The notes under the pieces were generated by a model. The model worked only from the letters and a program-made list of their open reading frames with translations, was not told the DNA's origin and searched no databases. Both the position numbers and the translations under genes were made by a program. This document shows, piece after piece, positions 14,480 through 52,732 of a DNA stretch of 64,000 nt (positions are counted from its first letter, which is position 1; every line of letters begins with the position of its first letter). Origin of the DNA: Tillus elongatus (taxonomy: Eukaryota > Arthropoda > Insecta > Coleoptera > Cleridae); assembly GCA_964006375.1 (NCBI GenBank), contig OZ023270.1, positions 56,830,036-56,894,035 of the forward strand, written 5' to 3'.

Positions 14480-15105
14480 TATTTGTAAATGTCATAATTT
14501 TGGATTTGCCAGTTTTTAGGTATAGCTTATTGGAATTGCATACGAGATGACATTATTAATATTCTAATTCTTCTACAAAGACAGTCAAGTTCAGAATAGA
14601 CAGATGGGAGGATCTTGAGGTCTTCAGCACCAAAAAGTTTGTGAATATCTATAAGAGTCATTAAAGAATATATTGAAAAGGATAGGTACTAAAATGGAGA
14701 CTTGAGGAACATCCGATGTAATAACGAAGGTGCTAAGCAAAGAGCAGCCAGCGTACCACACGAATTGAATTTTCCCACACAAGTATGATCCAAAAAACTT
14801 GACAAGATCATCTGACAAACCATGCAGATTCTGTAGCAACAGTCCATGATAAACAAAGTCAAACACTTTAGAGAAATCGAAATAAATCATATCAACCTCA
14901 CCACCATGGTCAAGGATGTTAAAAACATAACAGATTAGTAGTGGCTGACCTATTCTTTATAAATCCGGATGGACTACACTTTAAGTATCTTGAAATATGA
15001 AGTGGCAGTTGTTTAAATATGGTATATTCAAATACTTCTGCAAAGTTCGGCATTATGACTATTTGCCTATAATTTTCGATGTTAGGTTAGATTCTGCCAG
15101 GAGTA
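14480..15105 (-). pseudogene. Non-LTR reverse transcriptase fragment
   Basis: Read on the minus strand, successive frames give NIENYRQIVIMPNFAEVFEY (RT finger region), PSGFIKNRSATTNL, then DMIYFDFSKVFDFVYHGLL (the block with the first catalytic aspartate) and SDVPQVSILVPILFNIFFND (the VPQGS block, with G changed to V). Further on, LYLKTGKSKIMTFTNKM resembles the thumb region. The YADD box was not found intact. A stop after NLLCF and frameshifts show decay. It resembles jockey-group elements, without certain clade assignment. Confidence 0.75.
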
Positions 15106-15124
15106 GCACATTCTAAGGCCTTCA

Positions 15125-15540
15125 CAAATCGCCTTGCAGAGTTAAGGACTAAAACAACTTCTAGAGTTAAACAGGCAACAACTGAGACCTTTGGTCGGCC
15201 TGTATACAGAACACTGTCGCTTGTGTCACCACATGCAGAGATTTGAGCTCAGACAAGTCACCTAGTGCCAGCTGGGTATGGAGAGTGACGAAACAGCAGA
15301 GTACGTTCTATGTTCCTGTCCAGCTGCAGGCAGGACAAGATACCTGCACTTTGGAAAGACCCAGCTTGCACCAGAAGATCTGGATCAACTCTCACCCTCA
15401 AAAATTATTGACCCCTGTTCTGTAAGAGGCTGGACTTGACGGGTGAAATATAAAACAATAGTCGTGAGCGACAATAGACCTAAAGGTCGAACTAGAGGGA
15501 CTGTAATGGCCCACTCACGATATAACCTAACCCTAACCTA
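15125..15540 (+). pseudogene. R1-like element: polyprotein C-terminus and 3' UTR
   Basis: Frames encode a degenerate zinc-knuckle region (LRPLVGLYTEHCRLCHHMQR, then TAEYVLCSCPAAGRTRYLHF), the CCHC-like tail of R1-type ORF2 proteins. From about 15436 the non-coding tail matches that of the element at 7262-8885. It ends in TAACCTAACCCTAACCTAA at 15522-15540, which resembles telomere repeats but is part of this element's 3' end here. Confidence 0.7.
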
Positions 15541-15789
15541 ATGGTGCAAAACTTCGTCCTACTACAACCAAATGTAACTTTCTGGTAATATCCCTCTCTG
15601 ATGCTGTGAAACACAATGACACTGATTACAGTTCACGGCTTGGTAGAAAAGCAACATTTGCTCCTGACCAATCTCCCAACTAAGATTACATATTTTAAGC
15701 TTGTAGAATCAGTTTTATCGTTAAACACCTACAGAAATAAGACGATCACTATTTGTGTAAGCCAGAGCTAATGAAATTAAACATTTCTT

Positions 15790-16680
15790 CAACAGGGATT
15801 AAAAAAATTCGCGATAAAGATTGGTTTTACACATTTTTTAAGATGTAATCCTGATGCAAGTGTTGTTGTTCGAAGACCTGAAGCAACAAGCATGAATATA
15901 ATCGCAGCCCTCACAGTTGAAGGTGGTGTCGTTGATAATATGTTAACCGTGACAAATTGGCTCTAAACTGAACATTGAATGTGGAGGAAAGCAGCATAAC
16001 TACCTTTCATAACCCGGAAAAAATTCTTGTTCCAAAAGGACAGAAATAAGTTACGGCGGGGACGAGTTGTTAATGCCATAAAAATGTGACTGCTGCTGCC
16101 TAAGTGCTACATGCCAACACGTACCACCAATGTTTATCTACCTAAGAATTCGTATAACCCACAACTTAAGAGATGAGTTTGTTGGCTTAATTTTAAGATG
16201 TTCAAAACCGGACTGGATGAAGGAAGAACTTTTTGAAGAATTTCTGTGTCATTTCGCTAAGAATGTCAAGCCTTCTGTAGAACATCACGTACTTTTAACA
16301 CTAAATAACCAAAGCAATCACATTTACTCAGTAATATATGAGTTTTGTTGCCCAAATGATATCATATTGTTAATGCTGCCACCACATATCTCCCATCAAA
16401 CCCAGCTTCGGGATATTACATTTTTTTCTAAATTAAAAACTACTTACAACATCAAAAGTGGCGTTTACATGAAAAAAATAATTATGAAAAGATATCCATG
16501 TGCAATATTGCCCAACTCTTTACTGGAGCTTACAACAAGGTTGTCACTCATGACGAGACAAGTAATGGATTTGCACGCATTGGTATTTTTCCAATCACCC
16601 ACGACAAGGTTAAAGAATTGTTTTTTTTCAAACATCAGAACCAAAAAACTCGAGACTAGAGACCACCGAAATTGAGACTA
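15790..16680 (+). pseudogene. pogo/Tigger-type transposase remnant, copy 2
   Basis: From 15810 frames give DKDWFYTFFK, NPDASVVVRRPEATSMN, then VEESSITTFHNPEKILVPKG, matching the end of the DNA-binding part and the start of the DDE_1 catalytic domain. The open frame 16130-16675 carries KPSVEHHVLLTLNNQSNH and LLMLPPHISHQTQLRDITFF, the second catalytic block of Tigger/pogo proteins. There the usual L-D-N-H aspartate reads asparagine. With frameshifts as well, the copy is inactive. It complements copy 1 at 10331, which keeps mainly the N-terminal half. Confidence 0.8.
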
Positions 16681-17338
16681 AAATCTCCACTTAACAGAAC
16701 AAACAACACAACCAGTGATCAACAATGTGTAGTACATCCACTACCAAACAAACCACATAATCGAGAATCCATAACCTAGCACATCTGGAACAGATATTAC
16801 TAGAAAAGCAAAAAATGCTGTTTAGTCACTTTTCCGCTAAGCCGTAAAAATTAAACATATTTTATAATGTATAGGACGGAAAACTGGACTACACGAAAAG
16901 TATAAAAACAGTGTACTGAAACGTTTTAACAATATTATTTGAAGGACACAACCTCGTAGAAAAAGGGAAGAAGTGGGACCCAAAGTGAAGCTTCTGGAAA
17001 ACTTGGCCTTTACATTGTGGTGTTTATATTTTATAAAATATTCTAGGGGGCATGTGTTTTGAGATGAGTTCCCCAAGGCTTGCTCTTGAAACCATTCCTA
17101 TTCTTTGTTTACATAGTTTATCTTGCTGGAGGAGTTGCAGCTTCTAATATTACATACCTCTTTCTTAACAACATTATCTTTGTAAATAGAGGTAAAACAC
17201 TGGAAGAAGTAAACTTGGAAATAATCTGAACAATGGAAGGGGTAGAGAAATTGTTCCAATCTAATAAACTTAAACTAAAATGGATAAAACGACAACAGTC
17301 AAATTTTCAACACTACTAAATGAGCTATGTGAAAACTG
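16681..17338. other. No clear feature
   Basis: A frame near 17190-17290 (GKTLEEVNLEII) faintly resembles the region after the catalytic box of non-LTR RTs, but this is too weak to call. Confidence 0.35.
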
Positions 17339-17397
17339 GAACCTGTGATGAGCACTAATAAGTACACTTGAAGAACACCCAAATCACCACAACGGAT

Positions 17398-17705
17398 TTG
17401 AGACGGATTTAAAAAATAAAAATGGGTATTTCCCTAGAGTTTGGTTTCGTTATGTTGACAATATTTTTGCAGTGTTTGACACAAATACATGTAAAGCTGA
17501 AGACTTTACTGAAAAACTAAATAGTCTATTTGATTCAATAAAATTTACCCACAAAATAGAAATCAAAAATAAACTCTCGTTCCTAGATGTACTAGTTATT
17601 AAAAATAAAAATAATGGCTTGCTTGAATTCGATGTTAGACATCAAACTATGCTTGATTCATTAGAAAGTATTTTTATATTAAGGTCTATTAAGAACAAAA
17701 CTTAA
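17398..17705 (+). pseudogene. Penelope-like reverse transcriptase fragment
   Basis: The frame reads RYVDNIFAVF, where Penelope RTs usually have YVDD, followed by LNSLFDSIKFTHKIEIKNKL and SFLDVLV. The IKFT-E-E-N-LSFLDV arrangement is characteristic of Penelope-like rather than non-LTR RTs. The second aspartate of the catalytic box is asparagine, so the enzyme would be inactive. The fragment is about 100 codons against several hundred for a complete protein. Confidence 0.75.
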
Positions 17706-18336
17706 TTAAATCGTGCGGCACCTGTAATATCAAGTCCTTTCTTTTCTCTTTGCATTTGACCGCTTAAACACTCCTAATTTGTCTGGTAGAATAATCAATT
17801 ATTGTCAATAACTCCGGTTTATACATATACTAATCTCTATGTTTGTCTCGACTTAAAGACCTGTTCGGTTTGTTGTATCTATGTAGTCAATATAAACACT
17901 TTCATGTAGAATTAAAATCAATATAAATATAGTTTTTATGTAGTATTTTAGTTGAATTATTTATCCTTTGTTAGAGTTAACATGGTGAGACAGACACCTG
18001 GGTTTTTAGTTTTCTATTTTTAAAAAAGATGAGTTAAGTTGATGTTGTTTATCTCACCAGATGTCTTTGTCGGCATGTTCGAATATCCACATAGTAAATT
18101 TCTAGATCGAAAGGAAACATGCTGATTCTTTAAATAACTCGGCTCCTTTTAAACCTATATTAGATAAGGATCATAAATTGGTCGACTAGAAGATTAAAGT
18201 AGGTCTCCGACCTCGTAGTTTCACTGCGCAATAAACAAACGATCGTTCTTGGACGACAACTTTACTTCGGACTAGTTCGTTTACCTTGACGCGATATAAA
18301 TACACGGGATCTAGTTTTCTATGTTAGAATTTTCTT

Positions 18337-18378
18337 CCTCTGAAGATGTTGACATTGTCAACGAAACGATCGTAAGGT
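18337..18378 (+). ncRNA. Hammerhead ribozyme motif, Penelope type (variant stem II)
   Basis: Reads CCT, CTGAAGA, one spacer base, GTTGAC-ATT-GTCAAC (perfect 6-bp stem II), GAAAC, a short stem III, GTA, AGG. The CCT and AGG ends pair as stem I. Compared with the motif at 57637-57677, stem II differs on both arms yet still pairs, which is covariation. The cleavage triplet is GTA instead of GTC. Confidence 0.7.
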
Positions 18379-19264
18379 CTCTGAAATATGTGTTGTGGTG
18401 ATTTGGGTGTTCTCCAAGTGTACTTACTACTAAATTGGAATAAAAAGGTTGAATTCTTGTAAAACTGGATAGATTGGTCTCTGAAATGAGCACCTCATAT
18501 TAATAATTTATTTAGGAGACTGACTAATTTTGAATTTGCTATTAGTAGACTAGTGTTATCTGCCACTACTTGGCTATAAAGACTGCCTACTATGTAATCT
18601 TAATTTGCTAACATGTATAGCATTTTCACGTTACTGCAATTACTACTGCAACAAGGTGCAAAATACACTTCTCATATCATATTTATTCACCATCAAAATG
18701 ACATATTGAGCTGATTAAACATCACCGATTCAGAAAATAAAGATATGAAATTTCAGTGAAAGAAAAGATTAATCAGTGTGCAGTTGTTATGTTAAAATTA
18801 AACACGAAACAAAAAACCATTTAATAAAAGCCACACAAAATTAGTGCAACCAATCAAAATATTAGAGCAGTATGTGCAAAAACGACTTTTGCCTAATCTA
18901 TTATTTTGAACGTCATAAATTTGCTGGAAAAAAAAATGAAAATTTTTCTGATATTCTATTGATTACTTTGAAACTTTCTTGAATGGTTATTTGAGCCTGT
19001 ATTGTGAAAACTGTTTATTTATTATATTGCATGATAAAGATCTATACAGTTAGCAACAGTTACTAATGAAGACAAAATTACATATCTAGTGTCTAACTCT
19101 CTGTCAGTATCTTGCTGGATTTTGTGGTGGTTCTGTTTTATGTTTGTTTAAAAATTATTTTAATTTTAACAAGCTTAAATAATACATTATCCACCTTAAT
19201 AAATTATTTTTTTATTAATCTGGCGCCTACAGATTCATAATTTTTAAGTACAATTTTCGTTCAT

Positions 19265-19304
19265 TCCCTGATGACGCTAACTTTGTTTGCAAAACGATCT
19301 TCAG
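19265..19304 (+). ncRNA. Decayed hammerhead motif
   Basis: CTGATGA and the first arm GCTAAC are present, but the second arm reads GTTTGC and the GAAAC core reads AAAAC. Probably inactive. It shares flanking sequence with the other Penelope-type copies. Confidence 0.6.
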
Positions 19305-19372
19305 GTCCTAAAACTTTATTGTGATAAACTGGGTTTTAAATTGTACTTATAAGTGCTCATCACAGGTTCCAA

Positions 19373-19799
19373 TCTTCGCTCAACTCATAGTTTTTATAAA
19401 TAAAAATGGAAAACTTGGTATCCATTACATATTATTTGATATAAGTATTATTGCTAAAATAGCAATCACTTTATGTATATAAAAATATATAGTATATCAC
19501 ACTTAAACAGTCAAAAACCTCAAAAAATATTAATTAAAAAAATTATAAATATTTATAAACTGCTTACTCGATCTACTTTTACAAAACACAATTTCAAAAC
19601 CCATTACTTAAAATCAGCTTGCTTTTTTCTGAAGTAAATATTAAAACAACAACATAAAACAAAACAAAATGATACACAGAATTAGATCAAATATAAAAAC
19701 GTGTAAAAATAAAAAATGCAAAATAATAAATAATTAAAACCTACCTAATACAATATTACATAAAAAAAACTATAAACCCCCAGCATATCTAATGATTAT
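19373..19799. other. AT-rich 3' flank of the BTB gene
   Basis: The probable 3' UTR and downstream region on the minus strand. An AATAAA hexamer (minus strand, 19798-19803) overlaps the stop codon; which hexamer is used for polyadenylation cannot be decided. Confidence 0.4.
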
Positions 19800-45435
<25,636 letters not shown>

Positions 45436-45549
45436 CTTAATGGATCAGGTGCAGTAACATATACATAAAACAATCCCAATTAAATAATCAGTAATGTCCA
45501 AACCTGAAACAAAATAAAACAAACTCTATATACTGATTATTAAATACGA

Positions 45550-46280
<731 letters not shown>

Positions 46281-46491
46281 AATACCTATATTACAATATA
46301 CATAATTTAAAGATGATTAAGGACGATACTCGATGTAAATCCATTTTTAAACGTTTTATGAAATAACTATTCATTTATTTTATCAAACAAGATATACACT
46401 GTATTATTACACTATATTATTATCAGATGACAGCTGTCTCACATATAAGCACAATTGGAGAACCCAAATCACCGCAACACATTTAAAAAAA

Positions 46492-46532
46492 CCTGACGAT
46501 CGTTTCACTAACCAAGTTAGCGTCATCAGAGG
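46492..46532 (-). ncRNA. Hammerhead ribozyme motif, Penelope type, intact core
   Basis: Minus strand: CCT, CTGATGA, C, GCTAAC-TTG-GTTAGT, GAAAC, GATC, GTC, AGG. Stem I is CCT/AGG, stem II six pairs including one G-T, stem III three pairs with a two-base loop. Predicted cleavage follows GTC. Flanks (GGAGAACCCAAATCACC on the plus strand upstream) are the same as in the array at 57.5-58.8 kb. Confidence 0.78.
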
Positions 46533-46776
46533 ATGAATAGTTCTAAATATCTTATATCCGCACTCTATTTATATTCTTCTGCAATTTTGCAGGTAGTCGG
46601 GCATTAAACGATTTGGGACGGTTCAATGACACCAAAATTAACATATTTCGTTTGGCGGAAATATCTGTATTATTTTATTATCTCTCGGACGTGCTTCTGC
46701 CGGTATTTATTTACAAAGCAATCTATCAGATGACTGCTCATAGGCAACGGAGCGAGATTCATACATTTTTTATTAT

Positions 46777-46779
<3 letters not shown>

Positions 46780-46850
<71 letters not shown>
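46780..46850. repeat. (AT)n microsatellite, 71 bp
   Basis: It directly precedes the RT element at 46854; the element is truncated at the tract. Confidence 0.97.
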
Positions 46851-46852
<2 letters not shown>

Positions 46853-46853
46853 A

Positions 46854-48323
46854 GTGAGCATTACTATGATTAAGCTTTGTAGCAGGTATATAGTTGGCTT
46901 CATAACACACATAATCAACTCGTGTATTCTGGAAGGCTATTTTCCAAAAATCTGGAAATGTGCTATCGGGCTGCCGTTTCCGAAGGTGGCGGATCCTACG
47001 GAGCTGAATCAACTGCGGATAATCAGTATATTGCCCATATTATCAAAGTTGCTGGAAAGGGTGCTGGACTCGCAGCTTAGGACTTACTTGAGTGATAAGA
47101 ACATCTTATCTGACTTTCAGTCTGGATTCCGGGCTAATCATAGCTGTGCCACTGCACTGCTAAGGGTTACAGACGACATTTTGCGGGCCACGGACCAGGG
47201 TATGCTGACACTACTGGTGCTGTTGGATTTTTCCAAGGCCTTCGATACCATAAATTATAATATATTGCTGAAAATATTGAGAGCGGTTGGGATGGGCTCG
47301 GAAGCTCTGGCGTTGATCAGAAATTACTTGAGAGAACGCTACCTTATTGTGAGAGTTGGCAGCTGCGAGTCGGATGCTCGTCTTGTGGAGTGTGGTGTGC
47401 CGCAGGGCTCGGTCCTTGGGCCCCTGCTTTTCGCTATTTACGTAAATCATTTCCCTAGGGTCATTCAGTATTCTAAAGTACAGATGTACGCTGACGACAT
47501 TCAGATATACATTTCCTTCAATGCCGCGGAGCTTTCGGATGCACTGGGAAAGGTGAATTCCGATCTGGATTCATTGTACAAAGTGTCCAAAGACCAATCG
47601 CTGTGTCTAAATGCCAAGAAGTCGGCTGCTATTTTGTTTGGGAGTCAGATTCTTGTAGAGCGCTTAAAGGTAAATGTGAGGGTCATGATCAATGGGGAGC
47701 CTCTGGAGCTTTTGGATGAGGTGCGAAACTTGGGTGTGATAATGGATAACAAGTTTAGATATAAGCGGCATGTTGGTGCCTGCCTTCAGCGGGCCTACAA
47801 CAACCTGCGTCTGCTGTACCCGCAAAGGACTTATCTTCCGACTGGTGTTAAGCTAATGCTTGGGAATACCTTAGTCCTCTCGCAGTTTGCCTATTGCTCG
47901 GAATTATATTCGCCATGCTTGGATGGTTGCGATTATAATCGGATACAGAGACTGCAAAATTCCTGTCTGAGGTTCGCGTATGGTATTCGAAAATTCGAAC
48001 ATATCTCGCATAAACTAAATGAAGCGAAGTGGCTTAATATGCGTAATCGTTTCACTCTGAGAGCAGCAACATTGTTCCATTCTATTATTGTGTCTAGAGT
48101 CCCAACATACTTGTATAGAAAGGTAACGCACAGAACTGATGTTCATAGCATTAACATACGGTCGAAGGGCTTAATTTCACCACCTAAGTACAGGCTAACA
48201 CTGTTTAAACGGTCTTTTACCTATCAGATATACGCTATATACAATGGTCTTGATGAGAGTGTCAAGAGCTGTTCTGTGCGTTCCTTCAAAAAGAAACTGT
48301 TGCTGATTATGCGTGGTGTTTAA
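46854..48323 (+). CDS. Non-LTR reverse transcriptase, uninterrupted (5'-truncated element)
   Basis: A single open frame of 489 codons without stop or frameshift. The order is: RT entry (YFPKIWKCAIGLPFPKVADP), ISILPILSKLLERVL, FQSGFRANHSCATALL, LLDFSKAFDTINYNILLKI, ECGVPQGSVLGPLLFAIYVN, the catalytic MYADDIQIYI, then VRNLGVIMDNKFRYKRHVGA and the C-terminal RSKGLISPPKYRLTLFKRSF. All polymerase motifs are intact. The endonuclease and ORF1 are missing, as the element is cut at the (AT)n tract, so it is not autonomous. It resembles CR1/Kiri-type elements by YADDIQIY. The first methionine is only the first ATG in the truncated frame. Confidence 0.88.
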   Translation: MSITMIKLCSRYIVGFITHIINSCILEGYFPKIWKCAIGLPFPKVADPTELNQLRIISILPILSKLLERVLDSQLRTYLSDKNILSDFQSGFRANHSCATALLRVTDDILRATDQGMLTLLVLLDFSKAFDTINYNILLKILRAVGMGSEALALIRNYLRERYLIVRVGSCESDARLVECGVPQGSVLGPLLFAIYVNHFPRVIQYSKVQMYADDIQIYISFNAAELSDALGKVNSDLDSLYKVSKDQSLCLNAKKSAAILFGSQILVERLKVNVRVMINGEPLELLDEVRNLGVIMDNKFRYKRHVGACLQRAYNNLRLLYPQRTYLPTGVKLMLGNTLVLSQFAYCSELYSPCLDGCDYNRIQRLQNSCLRFAYGIRKFEHISHKLNEAKWLNMRNRFTLRAATLFHSIIVSRVPTYLYRKVTHRTDVHSINIRSKGLISPPKYRLTLFKRSFTYQIYAIYNGLDESVKSCSVRSFKKKLLLIMRGV

Positions 48324-49000
<677 letters not shown>

Positions 49001-49121
49001 TTTGTAAACAAAAAATTTACTATCAGAACATTTCTTATCGGAATGAGAGAAATGCGGTTTATTATTTCAGTTTATCGATCGGTTTGATACTTGATAGTAC
49101 TACCGAAAATTAATTTCACAA

Positions 49122-50190
49122 TGGTGTATTCTGTAGAAGAAAGAGTTGAAATAATTACTCTTTTTTTTTCAAAAACGATGACTGTGCCAACCGTACCGCA
49201 AATTTGTTTAAAGAACGACATCCGAACAGACATGTTAACAGAAAATACATTTTGGATTTAGTTGCAAAGTTTCGACAAAGTGGTTCAGTAGCCAACAAAA
49301 AACGTGAACCTGAACGTGAATTTCCGGTTAGAAATGAGACTACTAAGATTGAAGTTTTAGGACAAATTGCTGCAGACCCAACTTTGAGCACGAGAAAATT
49401 GGCCACTGTTTGAAACATCAACAGAAGAAGTATTCAGCGAATATTGAAGCATCGTAAATTTCACCCGTATAAAATTCATCTGTACAACAACTGAATGAAG
49501 ATGATTTTGATCGGCGGCTGGAGTTTTGTGAAGTTATGACTGCACAAATAGCTGATAACGGGAACTTTCTGTTCGATATCTGTTTTTCAGACGAGTGTAC
49601 GTTTTCATTAAACTCTACAGTCAATCGTCATAATTGTCGTTATTGGGCAGATAATAATCCAAGAAATTTTCACGAAGTCCACACTCAAACTCCACAGAAA
49701 TTGAATGTCTGGACTGGCATTTTTGGAGACCGTTTAATCGGACCAATTTTTGTTGATGGCAATTTGAGTGGCGAAAAGTATTTGGAGTCACTAGAAGATA
49801 TCGTTTACCCTCTACTAATTGACATTGTTGAAAATGATGATCGCTATCAAGAAAATCAATTAGTGTTCCAACGAGATGGAGCTCCTCCGCATTTTTCACA
49901 ACGTGTTAGGGAGTTTTTGAACAGAGAGTTTCCAGAGCAATGGATTGGGCGTAGAGGTGCTATTGAGTGACCCCCTAGATCGCCGGATTTAACTCCTTTA
50001 GACTTCTTTCTATAAGGCCATTTAAAGAGTAGAATTTTCGCAACAGAACCGGAGTCTCTGGAAGAATTACGACGACGCATTGTTGAAGAATGCCGTCTAA
50101 TAACTCCACAAATGTTCCAGAATGTCAGAGCTCGTTTTGAACAAAATTTGTACTTTTGTATGGAAGCTATATGGTGGTCAACAATTTGAA
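49122..50190 (+). pseudogene. mariner-type transposase, frameshifted
   Basis: Starts MVYSVEERVEIITLFFS; after a frameshift near 49167 the frame runs LFKERHPNRHVNRKYILDLV and VRNETTKIEVLGQIAADPTL (DUF4817-type DNA-binding part), stopping at 49411. The catalytic frame 49536-49970 has FSDECTFS (first D, codon 49590), FQRDGAPPHF (second D, codon 49875) and, beyond an in-frame TGA at 49968-49970, PPRSPDLTPLDFFL (third D, codon 50001). The last two aspartates are 41 residues apart, longer than the 34 of classic mariners. Two or more frameshifts and stops make it inactive. Confidence 0.85.
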
Positions 50191-50244
50191 CACTTACTTA
50201 ACTGAATAAACATTTTTGAACGTTTGGTTTTGTTTTTTAGTTTT

Positions 50245-50584
50245 TTTAACGAAAAATTGACTAATTAGTGCATTTCTTATCACAATGAATGAAACACGTT
50301 CTTGCAACTCAAACTGTGAATAATTTTTAAACGAGCTGATAAAACTTCCAAAAAATTTGTGTGCTGAATTCAGAAAAGAAGGAGCTTTCAAATGATGTAA
50401 CACTCGACCCAGTTCCCTATTTAGAATATAAGGGTTGTTATCACCACCCTTAAGGGGTTGATGTGACAGGGTTGAGTTTTATGTCAAAACATGCCCCCCT
50501 CAATATTAAAATTGACGTGTTTCAGCGTTTCTTAAAAAAAATCTCTGGACGCAAAAAGGTCTGTTTCGTTTTCAAAGCGCCATC

Positions 50585-50587
<3 letters not shown>
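50245..50587 (-). repeat. Right terminal inverted repeat of the mariner-like element
   Basis: The inverted counterpart of 48656-49000; it ends GCGCCATCCTG before the next (AT)n tract. Confidence 0.82.

Positions 50588-50665
<78 letters not shown>
50588..50665. repeat. (AT)n microsatellite, 78 bp
   Basis: Between the mariner right end and a family R segment. Confidence 0.97.
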
Positions 50666-50668
<3 letters not shown>

Positions 50669-51600
50669 CCGATAACCCAAAAAATAATGATCTGATTTTG
50701 ATGAAATTTAGTACGTACCTTTCTTTTGTGGCTTGGATAAGTTCCTTCTCCAGGAAAATCGGACCAGTTTTTCCGGGAAAATTTGTGGTTTCTTTCGAAA
50801 ACTTTTTGAATCTCCCAAAATAACAGAGCTATGATAACCAAATGTAGCATATACGTTTCTACTGTCAAACTTACCTACATGCCGAAATTCAGATCTCTAC
50901 GTTAAAAAGAAAAAAAGATATAGGCATTTAAAGAACAAATTTTTGGGTGTCACTGGTGATCAGGGGAAAGCACAAGAACAAAACATTTTGTGTGATTAAC
51001 AAAACCAATAGAGTATTACATACAACCGTTAAGTTTACTTGACGCAAAAAGGTTAAGAAATGGCAGAAAAAATATTTTGAAAATTTTATAATTTTTATTC
51101 TTAAAACGTCAAAGTCGCGATTTGAAACGTTAAAATTAGAAATTTTCATACAACGAATCTTAAACAAATACGGATTATGTAGAAAAAAATTTAATAAGTG
51201 TGTTTTACAAAGCCTTAAGTTTCAGCTTCAACCACCATTGTCCTTCATTTTACTAAAATATTTTCGGAAAATCCATTTCAAATAGACCCACTTTCTGAAG
51301 CTTTGGCAGTAGTTTCAGCTATAGAGTGATGTGTATATGTCAGTGATTATGATGTAATAGTCTATATTTTACAAATTTTCGTAGAAAAAATTCGTTATTG
51401 AAAAGACCGTGACTTATGAATTTAAAAAGATGTCTTCAAATGAGCGCGAATTAGAACCCCTAAAACCCATATACGGGGTCAGTTTCAGTTTTTGTCTGTT
51501 TACACATATACAGGGTGACGCATTTCTACGGTAAAGCTCAATATATTCGTTATTATTAAGATATGGGAAAAAATTATATACGTTAATTATAGGGTGTCTC
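50666..51600 (+). repeat. Family R repeat, diverged copy
   Basis: GCCGATAACCCAAAAAATAA, GGCTTGGATAAGTTCCTTCT and AGGAAAATCGGACCAG match the 54911-55040 part. A block at 51430-51500 (TTCAAATGAGCGCGAATTAG) matches 54760-54800. An ACAGGGTGACGCATT end at 51511 resembles mariner/MITE termini. Confidence 0.65.
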
Positions 51601-52732
51601 GAGCTTCATCTTATAAACATATTTTGACAATAACAAGGTGGCCCATAAGTCGTTGGTGATACCCACTCTCCTTTTTTTAATAGAACACCTCTCATGTTAT
51701 TGCATTTTTGTATTTTCTATCGAATTATAATGCATGTTTCTAAGGAAAAAAAATGAGGCCGGTCGACGTTTTTGAGTTATTTTAATTGTTTTGCAACTAT
51801 TCACGTTTTTGGCACATGTCGCAAATTGTGCTACGGCGTTTTTACCAATAGATAGCGGAGCCCCATGGAAATGACGCATTCAGAGAGCTTTTTGTTTGTG
51901 TTACTCGTCGAAAAAAATCGAGCTGCCGTATTCAGGCGCCTTAAATAGTGGCTGAATTGAAAAGTTCTCGCAGAAATGTTTTTAGTGTTTCCGTAGAAAT
52001 CATTTTTTCTAAGATTTTTTGTGATATGTTGGTCCTAAAGCTGTTTGTGAATAATTATATCTTGGCACGTGGGTAAATAGCTTGTACTTTTTGAAACGAC
52101 AAAGCTATTTTAATGAAATGTGGTACATTGTTACTAATATATAGGTTATACTGCCAACCAAATGCCCTTCTTTTAAAAACAAGACATATTTGCCATTAAC
52201 ATTTTTACGAAAATTCACTACCATAACGCACGACTTTTTTCATGTTAAAAACTGTTGCAAGTGGTTTTATATATTGCAAAAAGTTATATGATAACACGAT
52301 TTTGTCACAAAAAAAAAACAACAGACAAAAGTCTGGTGACAGTATTTTTAAAGCACTCTGTATTTGTCAAATAAAAAATTGTTTGTTTTCTCGTATGAAC
52401 CGACAAACGGTCAAACAAACATAGTAAAAAACACGATGCTCACTTGTTTTCCTGAAACATGCATTAAACTCAATCCCAAATTCGCTACACCTTTTTTGAC
52501 GATTATCGTCTAAACAAAAAAAGTTAAGTGAAGGGGTATAATGATCCCTGTGCGTGTTAATGTTTTTAACATCATAAATGAGTATCCTTTTAATATTAAC
52601 AAAAATGTTATCCTGTTAATAGTAACAAAAATGTAGTAAATACATAATTTGAGGGCTCTTTCCAAAATTACTTTTTTACACATATATGATAACTTTCATT
52701 TCTGAACGTCACATCGTCTGGGATTACCATAA
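51601..52732. repeat. Further family R-related blocks and unassigned AT-rich DNA
   Basis: GGCCCATAAGTCGTTGGTGA at 51642 recurs at 55589. The 52080-52240 segment (TTTTAATGAAATGTGGTACA) recurs in diverged form near 55860 and 56150. Confidence 0.55.

Larger units (their letters stand above)
17339..19372 (+). mobile_element. Penelope-like retroelement locus
   Basis: An RT fragment and hammerhead motifs lie between inverted copies of the same end sequence: GAACCTGTGATGAGCACT at 17339 and its reverse complement near 19355-19372. A further copy of the arm (GTTGTGGTGATTTGGGTGTT) follows the hammerhead at 18401-18420 and matches, inverted, 17367-17394. Penelope-like elements are known to carry terminal repeats in mixed orientation with hammerhead ribozymes. 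The element is truncated and no GIY-YIG endonuclease domain was recognised. Confidence 0.6.

Noticed and set aside
15522..15540. Telomere-like CCTAA repeats
   Set aside because: Only about three imperfect units, and they form the 3' end of an R1-like element with a matching relative at 8885.
17190..17290. Weak similarity to a non-LTR RT thumb region
   Set aside because: Too short and without a catalytic motif in any frame.
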